10,261 bases of DNA from Bacillota bacterium (GTDB lineage: Bacteria; Bacillota_C; Negativicutes; JAEYSJ01). The DNA is taken from contig JAEYSJ010000010.1 of NCBI GenBank assembly GCA_023434855.1, forward strand, positions 1 to 10,261, written 5' to 3'. A model generated the notes under the pieces. That model saw only the letters and a list, made by a program, of their open reading frames with translations. It made no database searches and had not been told where the DNA came from. This document shows, piece by piece, positions 7,149-10,261 of the stretch. Made by a program: the position numbers and the translations under genes. Numbering within the stretch: position 1 is the stretch's first letter; every line of letters starts with the position of its first letter.

Positions 7149-7189
7149 CAAAAAAAGCATAAGATGGCCTCAAGGGCAATCTTATGCTT
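7149..7189 (-). terminator. Rho-independent terminator of the iron-sulfur protein gene
   Basis: AAGCATAAGAT (7155-7165) and ATCTTATGCTT (7179-7189) form a perfect 11-bp stem, extended past one mismatch by GCC/GGC. On the minus strand the stem runs directly into a T tract. It lies 73 bases after the stop at 7262. This is the strongest terminator in the window. Confidence 0.92.
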
Positions 7190-7261
7190 CCTGTCACACA
7201 AAAGGGAAAAAATTCGGCATTTATCGATACGACTTATAAGCGGAACATGAATTTTTAATCA

Positions 7262-8113
7262 TTATTTTGGTATACCATTCTCGCAAGGCACCGCTGTCTG
7301 GCACATTCCGCAACCATAGCCATCCAGTCCAAATTTTTCTTTATTATAATCAGTCGAAGGCCCTCGCAAAAAGGCTCGACATTTCAGTTTATTATGCCCT
7401 TCTTTTGTCAGAGCCCCCGGCGCACACCGATGCACGCACGCCAGACAGGTTCCTTTAGTATAATAAAGGCAATACTCATGAATATCTGTATAAGGGCGTT
7501 TATCCGGCTCCAACTTGAGCTTGATAACAATAGAGCCTAGTCTATGCGCTTTGCCTATAGGAGTTATCAAAGCATCACAAAAACCAAAAGTGCCTAGTCC
7601 TGCGGCATGGGCCATATGCCGTTCCGACCATTTGGAGGTTATCACTTGCTGGGGATTCTCTAGCCTTGTCCATTCAGGATGAAGCACAGGCGCAATCACT
7701 TCATAGCCTGCTTCTTTAAGAGTTTTCACCATATATTCACGTATTGCTTCATTAATAGGTTCTCCCATAATTCTTGATCTGGACCAGCGTTCAGAGGGAA
7801 AATGCGTCTCGACTCTAAGCGATGCCTTAGTTTTCTCTGTTTGCGGCAGTATCCAGCTAACAATGGTTAACTCATCTTCCGTAAAATTGCTTTCAGGATA
7901 GGCTTTAGCAAAAATTTCTGCTGGCGTCCAATGCTCAGCTCCACAAACTTCAGATGATTTGTATTTTTTGAAAATATCATCTGCGCCAGAAGCAAAGCCG
8001 ACAAGAGGTGTATCCCACATTTTTTCATCGCCAAAATTATTGCCCATACGATTTACATCTGTTTCTAAGAAATCAACTATCAAGGATCTCAGCCATGTCT
8101 TCTGATCTTGCAT
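7262..8113 (-). CDS. Epoxyqueuosine reductase (QueG)-like double [4Fe-4S] cluster protein
   Basis: A 283-residue cytoplasmic protein of the QueG/reductive-dehalogenase-like iron-sulfur group. The middle carries the family segment SERHMAHAAGLGTFGFCDAL and the C-terminus has cysteine sets CLACVHRC (223, 226, 230) and CGMCQTAVPC (268, 271, 277), plus Cys245, consistent with two [4Fe-4S] clusters. True QueG, which reduces epoxyqueuosine in tRNA with cobalamin, is usually 300-380 residues with a longer C-terminal region; this protein ends soon after the second set and lacks that tail, so I do not call it queG. Such short paralogues are of unknown substrate. Start: ATG at 8113 after AAAGGAG with eight bases of spacing; an upstream in-frame ATG at 8167 would add 18 Lys/Asn-rich residues without a better site. 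It stands alone between a REP-like region and its own terminator. The gene looks native, with higher G+C than the island. Confidence 0.82.
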   Translation of the reverse strand: MQDQKTWLRSLIVDFLETDVNRMGNNFGDEKMWDTPLVGFASGADDIFKKYKSSEVCGAEHWTPAEIFAKAYPESNFTEDELTIVSWILPQTEKTKASLRVETHFPSERWSRSRIMGEPINEAIREYMVKTLKEAGYEVIAPVLHPEWTRLENPQQVITSKWSERHMAHAAGLGTFGFCDALITPIGKAHRLGSIVIKLKLEPDKRPYTDIHEYCLYYTKGTCLACVHRCAPGALTKEGHNKLKCRAFLRGPSTDYNKEKFGLDGYGCGMCQTAVPCENGIPK

Positions 8114-8319
8114 ATTTTTTTCTCCTTTGGCATTTTTCTTGTCTCTACTTTGCACCGAATTTTTCAAGCAATCATACTAGCAAATGGCTCTTCTCTCTCC
8201 TTATTCTTTCTATAATATCATAACTCCTTTTCCCTTTTCCCCATGCGCCGTTATCTCGCTTCTGTCCCCGAAATTATAGAATTCAGGCCATTTTTCGCCA
8301 TTACCAATGACCAATACAT

Positions 8320-8340
8320 ACAAGGGGACGGTTCTTTTGT
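8320..8340 (+). repeat. REP-like element with GGGGACGGTTC core
   Basis: The sequence ACAAGGGGACGGTTCTTTTG matches a motif that I know to be scattered in many Firmicute genomes, often next to Y1 (IS200-like, REP-associated) transposases. A partner CTGTCCCC in opposite orientation lies about 50 bases to the left. No transposase is present in the window. The family association is from memory and should be treated as moderate. Confidence 0.5.
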
Positions 8341-8376
8341 ATCATCCCTAGCCCTATTCTTTCATTTCCGGCTTTA

Positions 8377-8405
8377 GCTGGTGGAGGCGATCAATCATCA
8401 CCAGC
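8377..8405. repeat. Hairpin GCTGGTG...CACCAGC
   Basis: A perfect 7-bp inverted repeat with an inner GAT/ATC pairing. No T tract follows on either strand, so it is not a good terminator for the HEPN-like gene that ends 56 bases to the right. It may belong to the REP-like remains. Confidence 0.5.
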
Positions 8406-8460
8406 CAAATCCCACATCATATTCCATAATCTAGGTTTGAGCTAATTCAGTTCCCTTTCT

Positions 8461-9171
8461 TTATTTTCTTCTTTCTATAGCCTTTTTCACTAATTTCGCT
8501 AAACCAGATACATAGTTTTCTATTTCCTGTTTAATTTGACTAATATTGCTATCTTTTTGCATATGACCAACTTGATTTCTTAAAAACGTATATATTGTTT
8601 CTCTTTTTCCTTTACGCGAAACTTTAGTGCTCTCTCTCATTTCAACATTGGGATCTTCACTCAAAATAAATTTATCTATTTTTTCCTGTATTGATACACC
8701 TGTAATAACTCCGAGTAAGCTATATAAAAACATGAACCTCGAAATAGGATCACTTTTCAAAGCATCTCTATACATACTATAAAAAATTGTATATTTTTCA
8801 TCAACAACTAATCTTCTCTTCAATTCATTGAGAGGTTCTGTTAAAACAGGTATAATCGGAATAATTTCACCTGGAAATTCTCTTGTGCCTGCACCATTTA
8901 TATTAATCTCTTCAATTCTTGGTAGACTGACATATGCTTCAAAGACAAATGAAATTTTATCCAATATTATATTAAGCTTCTTTTTAGTAATTTCTTTTGC
9001 TTTAATCTCACTTAACTCTTCGGATACAAAAAATGTGATAGAGATAATTCCTTGTTGTTGCATTTCAATTACTATTTTTGTTATCTCCGGGTCATCTCTC
9101 TCAAATTCAATAATATCACCCATAGAAATTAAATATGTATTAGCTGCATATTTAATGTAATTATTCCCCAC
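8461..9171 (-). CDS. Uncharacterised protein with HEPN-type RNxxxH motif
   Basis: A 236-residue cytoplasmic protein with no signal peptide. Residues 1-100 are an alpha/beta region with a conserved-looking SITFFVSEELSEIKAKEI. The C-terminal half is helical: ISRFMFLYSLLGVITG, QEKIDKFIL, then ETIYTFLRNQVGH (R198, N199, H203). The R-N-x3-H pattern in a helix is the active-site signature of HEPN domains, many of which are RNases in toxin-antitoxin or abortive-infection systems; some HEPN proteins are not nucleases. Similar proteins are sometimes labelled MauJ-like, but there is no methylamine cluster here. Start: GTG at 9171, with GGGAG nine bases upstream; the next in-frame ATG (about 9123) is less well served. 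The gene is AT-rich, single, and flanked by decayed or REP-like DNA on both sides, so recent acquisition is likely. No antitoxin-like partner (MNT nucleotidyltransferase) is next to it. Existence is firm; HEPN assignment is moderate. Confidence 0.75.
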   Translation of the reverse strand: MGNNYIKYAANTYLISMGDIIEFERDDPEITKIVIEMQQQGIISITFFVSEELSEIKAKEITKKKLNIILDKISFVFEAYVSLPRIEEININGAGTREFPGEIIPIIPVLTEPLNELKRRLVVDEKYTIFYSMYRDALKSDPISRFMFLYSLLGVITGVSIQEKIDKFILSEDPNVEMRESTKVSRKGKRETIYTFLRNQVGHMQKDSNISQIKQEIENYVSGLAKLVKKAIERRK

Positions 9172-9201
9172 TTTTAAACACTCCCAATACTAAGATCCAT
9201 C

Positions 9202-9207
9202 ATTATA
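9202..9207 (-). promoter_or_regulatory. Candidate -10 box of the HEPN-like gene
   Basis: A perfect TATAAT on the minus strand lies about 30 bases before the GTG start. The -35 region is poor (TAATGG at about 17 bases). Suggestive only. Confidence 0.35.
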
Positions 9208-9359
9208 ACATCAGGTTTATCTCGCCATTAAATATTACACAAATTGATGTTACTTCTATTAAATCTATTAACAAACAGTCAAAGAACCAGTCAACATCAA
9301 TAAATTTAGTCCGCAATGAAAGATGATAGTCATCTGTCTTCACCTAGTTGTTTTACCGT

Positions 9360-9470
9360 TTACATCAACTTTGGCAGGAGTTTGAACGTCTGAAGCTCAT
9401 CGACCCCTTGTAACATCGCATCATCACACCATTTTTTCGCCGTCACCAATGTTATGTTCTGAGGCACCAG
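9360..9470 (-). pseudogene. Short C-terminal coding relic, unknown family
   Basis: A 36-codon minus-strand frame, open between a TGA and a TAA, reads TLVTAKKWCDDAMLQGVDEL and ends KLLPKLM. The composition is protein-like and the codons are not AT-biased like the surroundings. It has no start codon and no ribosome site, so it would be the tail of a lost gene. Part of its DNA (9373-9384) coincides with the GGCAGGAGTTTG string found in the two terminators, which may be chance. Confidence 0.3.
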
Positions 9471-9576
9471 TCAATACTATTCAAGCATCTAATCTTTATT
9501 ATCATCTTCAATTATGTTATGTCAATTAATTAACCTTTCCATACCTTTGTGTCTGTGATGTTTGCCATGAAACGAA

Positions 9577-9615
9577 AAACTCCTACTAAATTAATACAAA
9601 ACTTAGCAGGAGTTT
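9577..9615 (-). terminator. Rho-independent terminator of the beta-lactamase-like gene
   Basis: AAACTCCTACTAA (9577-9589) pairs with TTAGCAGGAGTTT (9603-9615), a 13-bp stem with one G-U on the minus strand and a 13-base loop. Minus-strand transcription then meets TTTTTCGTTT. It is about 100 bases after the stop at 9718. The opposite reading gives ATATTTTT, so it could work in both directions. Confidence 0.8.
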
Positions 9616-9717
9616 GATATTTTTCCATTACAGCCTGTGAACCTTTGGCAATCGCCTTTCAAAGGTCTGAATAATATGCACTAGGCATAATCCCCTCTGT
9701 CTTACACAACTATGCTT

Positions 9718-10260
9718 TTATAATATTTGAAGGTCTTTAAGAATTGCTTTGGAAATTTCTCTAGCCTTACCGCCCGTTGCTCCATCGGGTGCTTGAATAT
9801 TAGTGGCAAAATAATAACGGCTTCCTTGTTTTTCTATACAGCCAACAAACCAACCCAGTTTCCATTTCCCGTCTTCAAAACCAGACCCCGTTTTTCCCAT
9901 AAATCGAATCCCGTCACTTTCGGACAACGTAATATTTCGCTTTACTATTTCTATGTTATCTCGAGAAACCTGTAATTTACCGGAATACAACTTATATAAT
10001 AAATCAACCTGCTCACGAGCTGAAATTTGAAGTGATGATCGTAACCAAAATGTGGTTAATCCACCTGAAATATCTCTATTCCCATATTCTATTTTATCGA
10101 GGTTTTCCTGCATTCTTTCTGCACCAATATTGGTAGCAAGCCTTTGGAAATACCAAACTACTGAATCCCTAGTTGCCGATGCAAGTGTTTGATCATGATT
10201 CCACGCAGGAAAAGCATACTGTGTACCATCCCACTTATATAAAGTATATACGTCTTCGCT
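9718..10260 (-). CDS. Class D beta-lactamase or BlaR1-type sensor domain (N-terminus off window)
   Basis: The 180 visible residues are the C-terminal two thirds of a penicillin-recognising serine transpeptidase-fold domain of class D type. Motifs in order: KWDG (9-12), WNHDQTL (20-26), the second motif SVV (33-35, the S-x-V motif), YGN (59-61), ISGGLTTFWL with its conserved Trp, and KTG (123-125), followed by GWFVGCIE. The S-x-x-K motif with the nucleophilic serine is beyond the right edge, as are the start and any signal peptide. The visible frame begins at 10260; base 10261 ends the previous codon. The internal ATG at 10113 is not the start, since homology continues upstream of it. Both OXA-type enzymes, which hydrolyse beta-lactams in the periplasm or cell envelope, and the extracellular sensor domain of BlaR1 share these motifs, so the visible part cannot decide between them. 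The gene ends normally soon after the KTG strand. Confidence 0.88.
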   Translation of the reverse strand, partial: SEDVYTLYKWDGTQYAFPAWNHDQTLASATRDSVVWYFQRLATNIGAERMQENLDKIEYGNRDISGGLTTFWLRSSLQISAREQVDLLYKLYSGKLQVSRDNIEIVKRNITLSESDGIRFMGKTGSGFEDGKWKLGWFVGCIEKQGSRYYFATNIQAPDGATGGKAREISKAILKDLQIL

Positions 10261-10261
10261 A

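Larger units (their letters stand above)
8168..8460. other. Intergenic interval with REP-like remains
   Basis: No gene is supported in these 290 bases. The interval contains CTGTCCCC (about 8267-8274), an ACAA...TTGT-bounded GGGGACGGTTC element (8320-8340) and a hairpin (8377-8405), listed separately. A minus-strand reading gives a tail LWNMMWDLAGDD before a stop near 8391, too short to interpret. The promoter of the iron-sulfur gene should lie near 8180-8230; TATTAT-like boxes exist there but I cannot choose one. Confidence 0.5.
9172..9717. other. Intergenic interval, mostly decayed
   Basis: About 545 bases with no intact gene. It contains the candidate -10 of the HEPN-like gene, a small AGATGA/TCATCT hairpin (9321-9335), a short coding relic (9360-9470), the terminator of the beta-lactamase-like gene (9577-9615) and an ACCTTTG/CAAAGGT inverted repeat (9641-9666). 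The rest is AT-rich and shows nothing I can interpret. Confidence 0.55.

Noticed and set aside
8114..8167. Upstream ATG at 8167 for the iron-sulfur protein
   Set aside because: The ATG at 8113 has an AAAGGAG at good spacing, while the extra 18 residues are Lys/Asn-rich and cover that ribosome site.
1..10261. CRISPR array, tRNA or rRNA gene
   Set aside because: No regularly spaced repeats, no cloverleaf with a TTC-arm pattern and no rRNA-like stretches were seen on either strand by eye.

Overview
The window reads as chromosome of a low-GC Firmicute, most probably one with an outer membrane (Negativicutes, Sporomusaceae-like). Support: strong AGGAG-type ribosome sites with ATG/GTG starts, a CsoR-type repressor, a relic of an AcrB-type RND transporter (a family normal in diderms), and rho-independent terminators built on AAACTCCTGCC. 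The lineage is an inference; there is no rRNA or marker gene here. Every gene I accept lies on the minus strand, so transcription runs from right to left.

Layout from left to right. (1) 1-1380 is a GC-richer host block: a 3'-truncated csoR-like metal repressor with a palindromic G/C-tract operator inside its own promoter, preceded by a DUF362/ferredoxin protein. (2) 1393-4914 is strikingly AT-rich and looks imported: a 703-aa P-loop ATPase with a zinc ribbon and a winged helix, a possible broken small gene, a hairpin, then a 394-aa protein of unknown family whose stop codon touches the ribosome site of the DUF362 gene. (3) 4915-5586 is a graveyard of short broken reading frames. (4) 5587-7130 is a large serine recombinase lacking its catalytic N-terminus, joined directly to a frameshifted RND-transporter fragment. 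(5) 7155-8113 is a short epoxyqueuosine-reductase-like iron-sulfur protein with a clear terminator. (6) 8114-8460 holds REP-like palindromic remains. (7) 8461-9171 encodes a protein with an RNxxxH motif of HEPN type. (8) 9172-9717 is mostly decayed, with one small relic and a terminator. (9) 9718-10261 is the C-terminal part of a class D beta-lactamase or BlaR1-type sensor, cut by the window edge.

The most interesting unit is the AT-rich pair (ATPase plus 394-aa protein) beside a dead large serine recombinase. It has the look of a mobile-island cargo, possibly a defence or regulatory system, that was fixed in place when the recombinase lost its catalytic end. A defence role is inference only: no known defence family was recognised.
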